The notes beneath the pieces were generated by a model. That model ran no database searches, was not told where the DNA came from, and was given only the letters and a program-made list of their open reading frames with translations. The position numbers were made by a program, and so were the translations under genes. Positions 36,401 to 48,732 of a stretch of DNA of 64,000 nt are shown here, in pieces (position 1 is the first letter of the stretch; every line of letters starts with the position of its first letter). The stretch comes from Sindora glabra (taxonomy: Eukaryota; Streptophyta; Magnoliopsida; Fabales; Fabaceae): the NCBI GenBank assembly GCA_020226215.1, contig CM035232.1, positions 65,692,184-65,756,183 on the forward strand. Reading direction: 5' to 3'.

Positions 36401-39400
36401 TCAATGCTTATTTTGTGATATATACCTACGTTTCAGAATCCTCTTCTGTTGAGATAAATCGGTCACTATTTGATTCTCTGTTGCATCATATCTCACTAAA
36501 ACCGCAGCATCATAATTTAATTAATGATTGGCTAGGAAACGATATCAGAAATGGAGAAAGACAACAATTTAAATGTACACCAAATATAAGTTATAGGTAC
36601 AAGAAGTATTCAAAAGAATTCAATAAATTGAGAAGAACAACTTCCCAAAGTTAATAAATCACTTTGCTAAAAATCATATATGACTAAAGGACTATACCTG
36701 TGAACCTACCTACTTTGTAATACTATAAGAAGCAAAGATGCCACAATCATAAGCATGAAATCAGTAGTCAAATTATATTATAAGATTGATAAATGCACTT
36801 TACATTCATCATTAAAAATACACTAAAATACCTCAAAGCAAACACATGAGAGAATACCCTAAAATTCCTTGATGAAGAAGAATAAAAAGATCTTTATGCA
36901 CAATGTATTACTGCTGCATCATGAAAGAAAATCAGTAGTGAAGGCACATGTACGTGGGCAATTTTTTCCCCCGAAATATATAGGGTTAAGTTATTAACCT
37001 ATTTCACAGGCATTGAATGTGAGTACCACATTTGCAAATGCTGAATTATCAGGACCAATCCAAAAGAGCAGATAGTCCTCCATGTTTCGTCCCTCTGGTA
37101 GATTCCAAGTCAATCCACCAATGTTATACCTAGTCCCACTTGCCCCACTAGAACTATTATTGGCACACCCACTAGCTGGTTCCTCAAACCCAATCAAGCT
37201 TTCAATATTTTTTGATGGAAACATGACTGAAGAAGAAACATCAGAAAAGTGAACTTCTGGCTTATGGTCAGATATCCACGACCTTGATACTTCTGACAAT
37301 GATTTCCTAATCTGGCCTATTGAATGCATATATTGTAGTCCATAAAGAACCTACAATTGGAAAATAATTTTGATAAACACACCCCTGTAATATTATCCAA
37401 TATTATATAGATTGATATTTGAAGAAACTAACCAATAAAATAAAGGGGAAAATACAATATACCCCCCTAAACTTTGACTGAATGACAAAAATGGTACATA
37501 AACTTTAAAACCTCACTCTTTGCCCTTCTGAACTTTGACCAAGTGATGAAGATAGTACATAAATTTTAAAACCTTAGACCTTACCTCTCTAAACTTTTAG
37601 AAAAAGTGAAATCATTTATTTAGGCAAGGTCTAATATTAACATCAGCTGATTTTATTTTTCCACTATACCAAGTCACTCTTTAGTTTAGACAAATGAAGA
37701 AAAACTCAAATTTGATAACAAATTATCCAAGAAAATCAAAGAAGAGCTGAAATATTAGGATTCAAAATCAATTTTAAAATTTGAGGTAAGGCTTTTTCTA
37801 AGCACTTAATTTATCTTAATTATAGCGGTTGCTTAAACTTTTAAGAATGTGTAAAATAAATTAAATATTAAACATCAAATCCATTGTGTTGCCACCGGAT
37901 CAAAATCTTTATTTATATACCAACCTTTTAGAAAGTAATTTACTAAAACAATTTAAATAAAAACTTCTATAATATTCTTAAACTGTGTTGGTCAAACATT
38001 TTAGTTTTCAAATTTATAGATTAGATAAAGTTCATTAAACTTTTACAAATATGAATCTTGGAGACCTTTCAGAAAGAAACTTCCATTAAATACAAGTACA
38101 TTGAACTTCAACATTATATATTCTTCAAGTTTCAACGATTGTTATAATACCTTTATGGTTTCTGGATGATTTATCCTATATACAGTCAAAATAATCAGGT
38201 CAATAGACGTCTAGATTTAACTTAAAACTAATATTTTTACTTTTTCAAAAAGTTTAGGCAAATAAAATGTAATGTTTTAAAGTTTATGTATAATTTTTGT
38301 TACCTAGTTAAAATTTAGATGAATAAAGTGTAAGGTTTTAAAGTTTATATACTATTTTTGTCACTCAGTCAAACTTTATGGGGGTAAATTGCATTTTACC
38401 CTAGATAAATCCATATATGCATTACAGAGCATGTTACACATGTAAAAATAAAGTTACCTAGTATCCATAGATTCTGAACATTTGCAATTAAAGGAATGCT
38501 CATGACATTTTCCTATCCCTATTAAGTTTTTTCATTTTTATATATGCATTGACTGAGATTTTTAAATTGCTCATACCATGATGGGCTTGCTGTTTGTCAG
38601 AGCAAATTTTGATATACTTTCAATGCAGCCACTTAAGCTAATTGAAGCCTTTCCAAAAACAAAAAAAGCTGGTAGAGTTGTTGTCCTGCAGAAAAAAATT
38701 TTAAAAACTTCAGTTGAGGCCAATGAAATAGAACTTCAATTTTAAACATGATGAATTACATGGATCCAACTAAATTATTTCTTGGAAGACTCAAACTTTA
38801 GAACTAAAACGTTTGCATAAGAGCATTGTAGTACTCAGAGTCAGTGAAGAGGCATACAATTACCACGGTACAAAATAGATAGTAGCAGTAAAAAACCAGG
38901 CCAGATCATAATCAAATTTGTCTATTCTCTACTATTAACTTCCGAAAAATAGATACAACTAGAATATTTATATTATGTGCCAAAAAAGAATTGAATTGAA
39001 AGGAAAAAACTGTTCAGTAGATATCTTGAACTGAGATTAACGAAATGTGCTAGAATTACTCACGGACTAAAACATGTATGTCCATAATGAATGACAGAAT
39101 CAGCATTAATGTGTGACGCTCCGACTTCATCAACACAGCAACTACCATAAGTTGTGTCTGCCATCACAAACAAACCAACATCCTTCGCATTTTCAATATT
39201 CAACAATTCGAGTTGTTTGCGGAGAGAAGAGACTACTCTTGTTGAGTCCTTTAGGAGATCATCCGGAAACTATAAGTCACAAAGCAGCAACTTCATTACA
39301 ATTAGGTTATGAACTAAGTAACACCTGCCTACAAGTATTCATAAAAACCATATTCCATCATTTTCTCAGAGTTTTAAATTTTACAAAGCCTTAATCACCT

Positions 39401-39604
39401 TCTCCCCTCCCCTCCCCCCCCCCCCCAGTTTCTCAGTAAACGAACAAGAGTAAAAAAATCAATGGAGTGAATTTGGTTGATTCGAATCTCATGAATAGCA
39501 GAGAAAGAAGGTCTTACTTGTAAAGCTACTCTCCTGAAGCTGTGACTGAGGATGAAATCGGCGGTGGCGGCAATATCATAATTCGATTCGAACTCCATAG
39601 ACAT
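33436..39604 (-). CDS. DPH2: DPH2, 2-(3-amino-3-carboxypropyl)histidine synthase subunit 2
   Basis: DPH2 partners DPH1 in the first step of diphthamide synthesis in the cytosol: transfer of the 3-amino-3-carboxypropyl group of S-adenosylmethionine to a histidine of elongation factor 2 by an unusual radical-SAM iron-sulfur reaction. I joined ten exons by GT/AG sites and phase: 39518-39604, 39064-39269, 38577-38685, 36999-37350, 36426-36495, 36249-36316, 35162-35277, 34961-35067, 34428-34564, 33436-33671. The frame is continuous, 493 residues from the ATG at 39598 or 495 from the in-frame ATG at 39604; plant DPH2 is about this size. Landmarks (493-residue numbering): TTYGSCCVDE (C71, C72), IHYGHTC (C93), NLPEGRNMEDYLLFWIG, ILVGTLGV, LVMGRPNPAKLANFPE, YVSCAQTALLD (C343), SQWTGSYLMEF, and the tail IGRKGRASGYEDEKWKT. 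DPH2 needs fewer cluster cysteines than DPH1, and the usual ones are present. No stop or shift was found; it looks functional. Confidence 0.95.
34375..34408. repeat. T18-G16 homopolymer junction in DPH2 intron 9
   Basis: On the coding strand this reads C16 then A18, starting about 20 bases after the 5' splice site of intron 9 (exon ends at 34428). A second C13 run (39414-39426 on the plus strand) lies in intron 1. Confidence 0.9.
37446..38401. mobile_element. Mutator-like TIR element in DPH2 intron 3
   Basis: The left end reads GGGAAAATACAATATACCCC followed by CTAAACTTTGACTGAATGAC. The reverse complement of the right end reads GGGTAAAATGCAATTTACCC followed by CATAAAGTTTGACTGAGTGAC. Inverted repeats extend over about 130 bp and contain an internal doubled module (ACATAAACTTTAAAACCT). 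Long TIRs of this GGGTAAAxTxCAxTTTACCC kind are typical of Mutator-like MITEs, which make 9-bp TSDs; the flanks (AAAATAAAG and TAGATAAAT) agree at 6 of 9. No coding sequence. It lies wholly inside the intron between exons 3 and 4, so splicing removes it. Confidence 0.72.
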
Positions 39605-40441
39605 GGGTGAAGCAACTCTTTCATTCAGCCTGTTATGCCTCCCTTCCGCAAGTCCGGAGAAAGTTTTGAAGACAACGTTTTCGCATAAACGACGTCGCAG
39701 AATTAAACAGTATAGATTGGGCCGGAGGGCTCCCCCCACCCTTCAGTCCATATCATATAAACTCGACTTCGTAAATGAGGTGAGCCATCGTGCGTTGGTC
39801 CAGGCTGACCTGTGAACAGCCCCACAAAACTCCTCCTCCATATTTATTTATTTTTTTAAATAATAAATTGTATTATGATACTGCATCCTAAACTTTCTTT
39901 TAAAAAAGTATTTAAGCTGATTTTTATTTTAAAGAGATATCAGTTTTATAAATTATTATTATTATATTTCCAAGATATCATTTTTCAAATCATGAGAATG
40001 TAGTCGTAAATTACAAACTTCAGAAGGATGTAACTTCATAATTAGTTAACCAATTTTTGTATATAATTATTTATTTTCATTCATCTTCCTATAATCTTTC
40101 AATAAAAAATAAGAAAAATTTGATTTGAGTAGAGTCCACCGGATAAAAACGTATATATTGGATTCAAAATTTTGAACAACCATAATTTTGTACTTATCGT
40201 TCAATTAGGGCAAATTATATATCGATTTCATATAATTTTTTGAAATCTACATGCTAGTAAATGTAAAAGGCGTTTTGCTCGCTTTGGATGGTGAAAAAAG
40301 GCATTTTTAATAACTTTTCTCAATTTTTCTTTATTTTTTGTTATTTTACCAATTTTGACTTCATTTTTCTTGATTTAAATTCATTTGAATCCTATATCGA
40401 ATTTTTATTCCTCAATTCTTTTGGTGTCCATAATAACTTTT
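39605..40441. other. DPH2 upstream region
   Basis: About 230 bp of moderately GC-rich sequence next to the gene (5' UTR and proximal promoter) changes at about 39840 into AT-rich DNA with no recognisable element, up to the start of the tandem array. Confidence 0.5.
39753..39760 (-). promoter_or_regulatory. Candidate TATA element of DPH2
   Basis: The minus strand reads GTTTATATGATATGG about 150 bp upstream of the DPH2 start. Between it and the ATG lie an ACGT-core palindrome (CGACGTCG, about 39691-39698) and a CCAAT motif. The spacing fits a short 5' UTR, but many plant housekeeping genes lack TATA, so this is tentative. Confidence 0.3.
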
Positions 40442-41745
40442 TTAATAATAAAATTATCAAAGAATAATATATTATTATTTACAAATTAAATAGTAATATA
40501 TTGTTGTTTGGTATTGAGATAGCAATATAAACAAAAAAATTCAAGATAAATGAATAAATCAAGTTTCATTAACAATAAAAGTGCCAAAGAACAATATGTT
40601 ATTATTTCATCTCCAAATAGTAATATCAACTAAAAATTCAAAATAAATAAACAAGTCAAATCTCATTAATAACAAAACTACAAAAAAAATATCTTATTGT
40701 TTATACATTAAACAATAACACATTGTTATTTGGTATTTGAACAGTAATATTAACTAAAAATTCAAAATAAATAAATTAAGTTTTATTAACAACCAAATTG
40801 TTAAAGAATAGTATATTACTATTTCATCTTCAAACAATAACATCAACTTAAAATCTAAAATAATCAGATAAATGTATTATCATTAATAACAAAACTATTA
40901 CTTAAGACGTGCATATTACTATTTAATTTTTAGATAGTAACATCAATAAAAAATCTCAAATAATAGGAAATATCAAGTTTTATTAATAACTAAATTTTTA
41001 AAAAGGGGCATGTTACTATTTAACTCCAGATAGTAATATATTATTATTTAGTCTTCAAACAATAACATCAATTAAAAACTTAAAATAAAAGGATAAATCA
41101 AGCCTTATTAACAACTAAATTATAAAAAAAATATATTACTATTTAGTCTCCAAATAGTAATATCGAGCAAAAACCTCAAATAATAAGAAATATCAAGTCT
41201 TATAAATGATCAAACTACTAAAGAAGAGCATGTTACTGTTTAATGTTCGAATAGTAACATATTACTATTGATCTCCAAATAATAACATAAATGAAAAAAT
41301 TAAAATAAATAGATAAATTAAGTCTCATTAACAATTAAATTGTCAAAGAAGAGCATGTTATTATTTAGTCTATAAATAATAACATCAACTTAAAACCTTA
41401 AATAATAGAAAATATCGAGTCTAAAAAATAACCAAACTATAAAAAAAGAGCATATTACTGTTTAATGTCCAGATAATAACATATTACTATTTGATCTCCA
41501 AACAATAACATCGACTAAAAACTCAAAATAAATAGATAAATCAAATCTTATTAATAATCAAACTGTTAAGAAGAGTATGTTACTGTTTAGTCTTTAAATA
41601 GTAACATTAAAAAAAAATCCTAAATAATAGAAAATATTAAGTCTTATTAATAACTAAATTGTTAAAGAAGTGCATATTACTATTTGATCTTTAGATAGTA
41701 ATATCAACAAAAGTTCTAAAATAAATAAACAAATGAATTTTTTTT
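40442..41745. repeat. Hairpin-bearing tandem array with alternating long and short units
   Basis: Twelve units start near 40442, 40568, 40664, 40784, 40880, 40981, 41107, 41202, 41327, 41424, 41550 and 41646. Each begins ATTAAYAAC-AAA-TGTTAAAGAAG and ends AAATAWATMAAGTCTT. Unit length alternates, about 126 then 96 bp with small drifts, giving a higher-order period near 221 bp; the long form has an extra ATTACTATTT box. Each unit holds an inverted repeat such as ATGTTATTATTT-loop7-AAATAATAACAT (41355-41385). Units are diverged but clearly related. No coding frame. The array lies about 0.8 kb upstream of the DPH2 start. Confidence 0.92.
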
Positions 41746-44010
41746 TTTTAGCTGTTGCTTTTGTATCTATTTGTATTTTCTTTTTTCCTAAAAAGATAAC
41801 TTTGTTATTATTTGAATTTTTAATGTAACAATAATTCATTGAAGACAATTATTTTTTGAAAAAATGGATAAAAAAAGAGACTATTTTGTGATTCTATGTA
41901 AGGTTCTGTGTCTTTAAATTTTTATTTTTATATTAACTAAATATTTATTTTAATCCCTAAAAATTAAATTTTTATTAATTTTATATTAATTTAATTTTTA
42001 TAAAGTTAAAAATTTTCTAATTTTTTATTTTTATAAAATTAAATTTTTTTTAATTTTAATATATGATAAAAGAAGTTTCTATTTTGGTGATTTTGTTCTT
42101 CCTAAGATGCATTGTAAATGTGTTATTTTATCTTTTGGGCATTATTATAAATTACTAATTGTGGTTGCACTTAAATAAAAAAAAAAAGTTTGGAGTATCT
42201 TGTTGTAATAAATTGCAACAAATGATATCAATATGATTTTTTCCTTTTTTTAAATAGGACATTGGACTAGTGATCTTATGAGATCCATTTGAATAAAAAA
42301 TTTTATCATTAGAAGTTTTAAAAAAAATTATTATTATAAATTTTGTCTAAAATAAGTTAATTTAAGTTTATATAAATAATCTAATCTAACCTAATGAGTA
42401 TAAATAATTGTTATATATATATTTGTTTAGTTGCATAATTATTAAAATACTTATGATTATTAAAATTAATAAAAAGAATGATAATAAACAATTATTGTTA
42501 AATTATAATTAAATAAATAAACTTATCCATTCTACCCATTTTTTTAGAGAAAAAGGCCAAAAAAATAAAAACTATGAGAAAATTATAAGGTATATCTTAG
42601 ATATCCTCATTGTATCAATAAGGATCAAACTAAACATTTGAATAAAAGGCTTATGTAAAATTGAATCACTAGAGGTAGAGAAAAATTTTAAGTGGCTAAT
42701 TAGTCAGCACAAACATTTCCTTTTCTATATATGTGTAACCTTTCCACATCCTTATCTAATAATAGAAGATTCTTGATAACTTGGATTGATTGATTGATTT
42801 CTTGCATTTCTTAGCTTGTACAAAATATGGAACAAAACTTTGGAATCATATTCTAGCTTCATTTTCTTGTATCCCAAATGTTAAGTAGTTTGTGGAACAC
42901 AAATAACCTCTAACGTTTTGCTTGAAAAGTCACATAACTATTGAGCTAATTCCCATCTTCATTTCTAAGATGGCCATTACAACTGGCAAAATTTGGATTA
43001 TTTTTAAAAGCCTCATATTAACTTATGTTGCATAAATTTAAACTAAGCAAATATTCTTAACTAAAACAAGCTCCAACTCATTCAACATAGACAAATGGTA
43101 AATATTGGAATGGCCAAATAGTTGACAATAATGTTACCTTTCTCTATCAGTTTTGATTGATGAAAAAGTTAACCAAGGAAATATTCAAACCATTTGATGC
43201 TAGTTTATGTAAAGTCAAAATGTTCTAAGCTTTGAAAGGTATTCAACATGTTAACTTTTGAGGTGCTACTCACATGGCATTATGGAGGAAGTTAAGTATT
43301 TTTCATATAGGTTATTGTCAAGCCGGTTATAATGTAGCATGTACTTTCAAAAATACATGAGTCTCCATGTTGTAGGGATATGGGGAACCTACAAAGCAAC
43401 AACCAAGGAAGTAATTGGTCCTAACGGGTACAACAAACAATTTCTTGAATTTCACAATACAGATATCACTTGCACAAAGGGTAAGAGGTTTAGTTTTAGC
43501 AATTTTGCTACTTAAAGTGTATTCACGCACTTTATGTATCTAACAATTTTCTAACTTTACCTATAGCATTCTGTTGTCTTTTACTATATTTTAATGTAAC
43601 TTCATGCAATCAAATTGCTATTCTTGAGCATAAGTGAGGACCTAGAGTGCACCATCTTTGTATTTTTTAATGTGCTTTGAAGTGTGGTTCCTATAATTAC
43701 AACAAAGATTACATTGAATTGCCATAATCATTTATCCTTTATGCATCTTTATATGTGTGCTTTGCATTTTTATGCATGTTTATTCATTATTTTTGTTTAT
43801 CTGCTTAAATTGTGCTAAAGATCTTAGAACACTGCCAATGAATTGTGAAAATCCACTATCCACAAAAGAATTGAACTACACATTGCATTTTTTTTACCAT
43901 AGATGAATTTGCACACCTAGTGAGATGCTATTATGGTACTAAGTTCTAACTTTTGCTAGTTTATGTAATTAAGAAATGATACTATTTTACCACCATTTTA
44001 AAATAGAAAT
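41746..44010. other. AT-rich intergenic DNA, no gene seen
   Basis: No gene was recognised. The last part should hold the 5' LTR and primer site of the Gypsy element whose gag begins at 44011, but I could not identify LTR ends or a primer-binding site. A TATA-like CTATATATGTG lies at about 42727. Confidence 0.45.
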
Positions 44011-44540
44011 ATGCCTTCTACTTTTAGAACTACTTATGATAATCTAATTTATGAAGATAGGCTTAATGAAAATATAATAGAGCATCATCAACCAAAAGTT
44101 ATAACAAAAAATTTTGAAAACATTGGTCTAGTCCAAATCCGAAATAATCAAAATGTTCTGCCAAATGTTGGATAGAATTAACAAAATCAAAATCAAAGAA
44201 ATCAAAACATTAGGTACGTTACATTGAACAATAATAATAACAATTTGACAAATAACAAAACTAGATCAAACCATGACTAGAGAAACAACAATGTTGGTGG
44301 CTTGCTAGAATGCCTTATGACAAGTCATTGATTGATGAAAATAATAGAATAATACCTTAAAATGGTTGAAACATGTAAGCTAAAAGATTAAATGAGCAAA
44401 ATGTTCTGCTTATAAAGGTGATTGAGGAAAATAACAACCACAATCTAACTCCTTAGAGTTTAGCCATAATTAGGCAACAAATGGATAAAAATAATTATAA
44501 CATGGTTCATATGCTATCCTAGTACATTACCAGAATTGAT

Positions 44541-45233
44541 CTATTTCGCATAATAAATAAGTTAGTTTATAACTTATTGATTTGATCAATAAATTATAAG
44601 TTAACTTCTAGAAATATTTCTTGCACTACCTTATTAAAAAAAATTAATTTAATAAATTATCTGGAATAACTTATAACTTATAAGCTACTACCTCTTCAAA
44701 TTTTTTCTAAATTTATCCTTATTATTTTTGTTAATTTACAACACATATCCTTTATAACATAAATCTAAATATGTTTTTTACAAAATATAATTGAATTAAT
44801 TTTAAAATAATTACATCCTAATTTTAAATTATAAATACATAAAAAATATGTAAATAAATAATATCATAAAATATAATTAATTTTATTTTAAGCAATTATA
44901 ATTTTGTTATAAATAATAAAATAAAAATTATGTAAGTAAATAAATATATAAATTTATGAAATATAATTAATTAAATATTGAATATTATATTTTTATTTTA
45001 AACTTTTTAATTATATTAATATAATTTAATTTCTAGATAAATATAAATTATTTTAATTATATATTTATTTCTATTAATATATTATTTTACCTTATTTTAC
45101 AATTTTAACTAATTTAATAGCTAATTTTATGAAATAATTCTTAAACAATTAACTAATTTATTAGATATCAATTATCAACTATCAATTAACTTATTAGTTA
45201 TTAGCTAATTTATTAGCTATTTGTGCGAAATAA
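44541..45233. mobile_element. Small TIR element inside the Gypsy gag
   Basis: The left end reads CTATTTCGCATAATAAATAA and the reverse complement of the right end reads TTATTTCGCACAAATAGCTAA, so the tips share TATTTCGCA. The AT-rich interior is full of AATAAGTTA/TAACTTATT motifs in both directions, giving strong internal inverted symmetry, and has no open frame. A MITE is the best explanation. The superfamily is not clear and no TSD could be fixed. Confidence 0.6.
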
Positions 45234-45711
45234 AACTCATACTGAAGTTAATACTTAAAAACACAACTACTAGTTAGGCAAGAATGAATTAGACTTTAGA
45301 AAAAGTAGCATAACATCTCAATTCTCAAAACGATGATAAGTTAGATAGGAAGAAGGTTTGAGATTATGACCAAGAATTAAAAGTAGGAAGACATAAATAC
45401 AACAATGTGGGAGTCATAGGGTAAGGAGAGAACATGAACATGGCTCAACTAAACAAAGATAAAAATAGAAATGCACAAGGCAATAATGTGAAATAGTTAA
45501 ACTAGTACATACTAAAATTTTGGAATGTGAACATAAACTAAAGGAAGGACTAGAACTTGCAATTCTTAGTCAAAAGATTGTTGAACCAATTAGGCTAACA
45601 TAACTTATATCCAAATTACAGGGGTGCATTTCCAAAATAGATTCACTAAATCAAGTTGCTTAAAGGGTTTAAGATGCCTAAGTTCACTACTTTTTTTAAC
45701 AAAGATAACTA

Positions 45712-47269
45712 TGTTGGTGTATGCCCTGAGACCCAATCTTAGGATGATTATATAAGCATACATTGTATTATATTTTCATTATTTATATGAGGCACTTTTA
45801 GATTATTATTTCTCTGCTTTAAATAAATAGATATAGTAATTTGTCCTTAGAGTAATCATTTCTTAAATAATACTCTTAAATGTCCCTAGTCAAGTATCAT
45901 TGTGAAAGGGATAACAATGATGCATAGAGACTAGTATATTGGTTGATTGATATGAGATATTAAGTCAATACATAGATACATGTTAGAGAACAATTGTACT
46001 GGACTGACCTGCCATGAGATTGCTACATGGATCATCTTATGAGTGTCATAAGCAACTCTCATAGTGATAGTGACACATATGGTCTTTTAACTCGAAGTCA
46101 CCATGGTTTCCAACATAGTTAATTATATGCTTTAACATTGTCTGACGTTAACTTTAACAGGTTGACTTGAAGATAGTGATTGGATATACTACTAATTATG
46201 TAGAGGAATATGAGTGATGTAGATGATTTTTTATCCCTCCTTCTAAAGGAGCGATATCTATGGGGCCCTTGATTGAGTTCGACTATGAAATGTATGGCCA
46301 TGCTTAAATGAGTCAACATGTGATGTTGATCTCATTTGCTTCTTTTTTTGGTCAACTCATGAATCAAGAAACACAGAGATCGAATTATAAAGGGGATGAC
46401 ACTTTTCATACCTTGAGTTCGATCTAGATATCTAGGATAAAAGGGGACTTAATTGCGTAGTCAATGAAAGGTTATGTCAGATCACTGACATTTTCATTAC
46501 TTGGGTAGCAATGATTCATTGCTAGATGCCACTTATTATTTATGATTCTAAAATATGATTTTAGGATCATTGCCAACGTGATAGGAACCTATTGGGTCAC
46601 ACACAAAGAACGAATCAAAATTGGAATTAGAGCAATATAATTAGAAATTCTAGTTGGACTATAATTTCTAATTAATGAAAGGACCAATTAGATTGGGCCC
46701 TTTTGTTAATGTTATATTGCTTAGGGGCCAATTATTAATTAAGTCATAATATTGGACCTAATTAATAATCAGCCCATAATACTCACCTCTCATTAGGGTT
46801 TTAATGGGTGTCTATATATATATAAGATGCTATTCATACTCAGATGGATTAATAGATAATCTAGGAGGCGTTTTGAGAGAAAATAAAATAGGAGACCCTA
46901 AACACCCTAATTTGCTAGCACAAACTTGAGAGGAGAGAAATTCCATCCAACTTATCATTTAGCTGGAAATTTTGAGATCGTTCTGTGTGGATACCATAGA
47001 GGTGCAGCCATATTAAACACTGCATTGGTGATTTGATTTTCTAGTTTCTATTCCGGTTCGTGATTTGGAGAGCAGATTGGATTGGAAAACGGACAAAAGC
47101 AGATCGAATTTGCTGTGTAGTAGACAGAAATTTTTTTACCAAAAGGTATAAACCCTAATCCCTAATCTATGGCATCCTAAATTCGCATGGATCCTTGGTG
47201 AAAATCGTGTAAAATTTTTATTCTGTTGTGCATATATGATGCATGATTTTTCGGCAGACTAACCCAACA
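45712..47269 (+). mobile_element. Solo LTR inside the Gypsy gag
   Basis: It begins TGTTGGTGTATGCCCTGAG and ends CTAACCCAACA; 1558 bp, same family style as the LTRs at 13118 and 16002. It holds a TATA box (TCTATATATATATAAG, 46811-46826) and no coding region. It interrupts the gag between ...FFNKDNYV and HIVQFIIEF. The flanking pentamers (AACTA and TCAAG) do not match, so the TSD has decayed or the LTR arose by recombination between two elements. Confidence 0.8.
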
Positions 47270-48732
47270 TCAAGCATATTGTGCAATTCATCATTGAATT
47301 TAGGGAGTTAATCGGTAATAAATTTCTTAAATTAAGAAGATCAATCCATAATAAAAGGAAAAATAAACATTTTTCATTGTCTTTAACAAAAAAGGGTTCC
47401 GTGGTGCTTTTGATTTCCTTTAAATTTTGGGTATACATGAGCACAAATGGAACACGTGCCACATTTAGTTTTATTGAAAAGAAGTGAGAATAGGCTTGGT
47501 TAATCTAATTAATATGAAAAAAAGCTGAATAGAATCAATTGAAGATTACTTGTATCAATTTAGCTAAGCACGAAACCATTGCTTCACTTAGATTGCCACG
47601 AAGGAAATCATTAAAATAATAATGTTAGGTTTCAACTTTACCATTCGTAAGAAGTTAGTAAATCAATATATTGCCAATCTCTCTTAATTAGTTGAAAGGT
47701 TTAACAAATAGAGTAATTACAATAAAAAAAACAAATAGAAAAGCATAACAAACATATTATAGAAAAGAAAAGAGTGCCTATGTTGAGGAGGATGAATTAG
47801 ATGAAGATAAAGAAAGTGAGAATGAGATCCATTTAGTCGAACTTAAACTTAGCCCCTTCTTACATTTGTTCTTTATTGAAAAATGGTAAAAGAAAAGACA
47901 AAATGGATCACATTAGCAAAAAGTTTTCTACTTTGACATAAATAAGGTTGATCAAAATTTTTATTTATTATTAAAAGATAAACATGTAAAATTGTCTAAT
48001 AGCCATAGAATTCTTTCAAAAAAAGAGATAAAAGATAAAAAATATTGTAAATTTCATAATATGTTTGGCTATATAACTAATAACTGAGTTCATTTCAAAG
48101 AGATGATTAAAAAAAGCCATTATGCAAAGGAGATTAAGATTTATTGATAAAGATAGATAGATATTAATGGACAAGGATCTTTTTTCCATAGGGTCTAATT
48201 ACATCAAACCAATGCAAGGATTTAATATGGATGCCAATGTTATGTGCTACTATAAGTACAACCCATTAGACCCTTTTAGTTTCTTAGAGGCTATATTAAT
48301 GAATAGGATTTGAACACGAATTTCATCAAAAGGATCTAAGTTGAAGATGTGTGCTAAAAATGCACCCTAAGTATGAAAAATGTTATGATGAACTTAGGAT
48401 TAAGCTTTATGATAAAAGTTAAAAGATCACATTGATCTTGAGGTCCATAAATTGGTTGGTGACAAATTAAAAGCCTTAAGAAAGGTTAAAAAGTTTGAGA
48501 AAGAAAAGGTTTATGTTTAACAAGTTAGATTATGAGTAACCTAGAAGGGAGATTGAAATGACCACTAAGAGGGCTATAGATTAGGAATAAGTTAACCCTT
48601 GATAAAGGGAAAAAAGCATGGAAGCCAAAGTTCACTAAAAGGAAGATCAAGTGGTTAAACTCATAGTGCAAATGACCTCTACCAATTAAGATACAGAAAA
48701 GATGAATGCAAAGGCAAGTCACATACATAGCG

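Larger units (their letters stand above)
44011..48732 (+). pseudogene. Gypsy gag, split and degraded
   Basis: The start is an ATG at 44011 (MPSTFRTTYDNLIYEDRLNE). Many stops follow. The capsid-like region is at 45660-47400 on both sides of the solo LTR, the SIEDYLYQF segment near 47540, an acidic spacer near 47780-47850, and the zinc-type YCKFHNMFGYITNN near 48035-48080. Two insertions lie inside it. Confidence 0.78.

Noticed and set aside
36376..36654. 92-codon plus-strand open frame
   Set aside because: Shadow over DPH2 exon 5 and its introns on the opposite strand.
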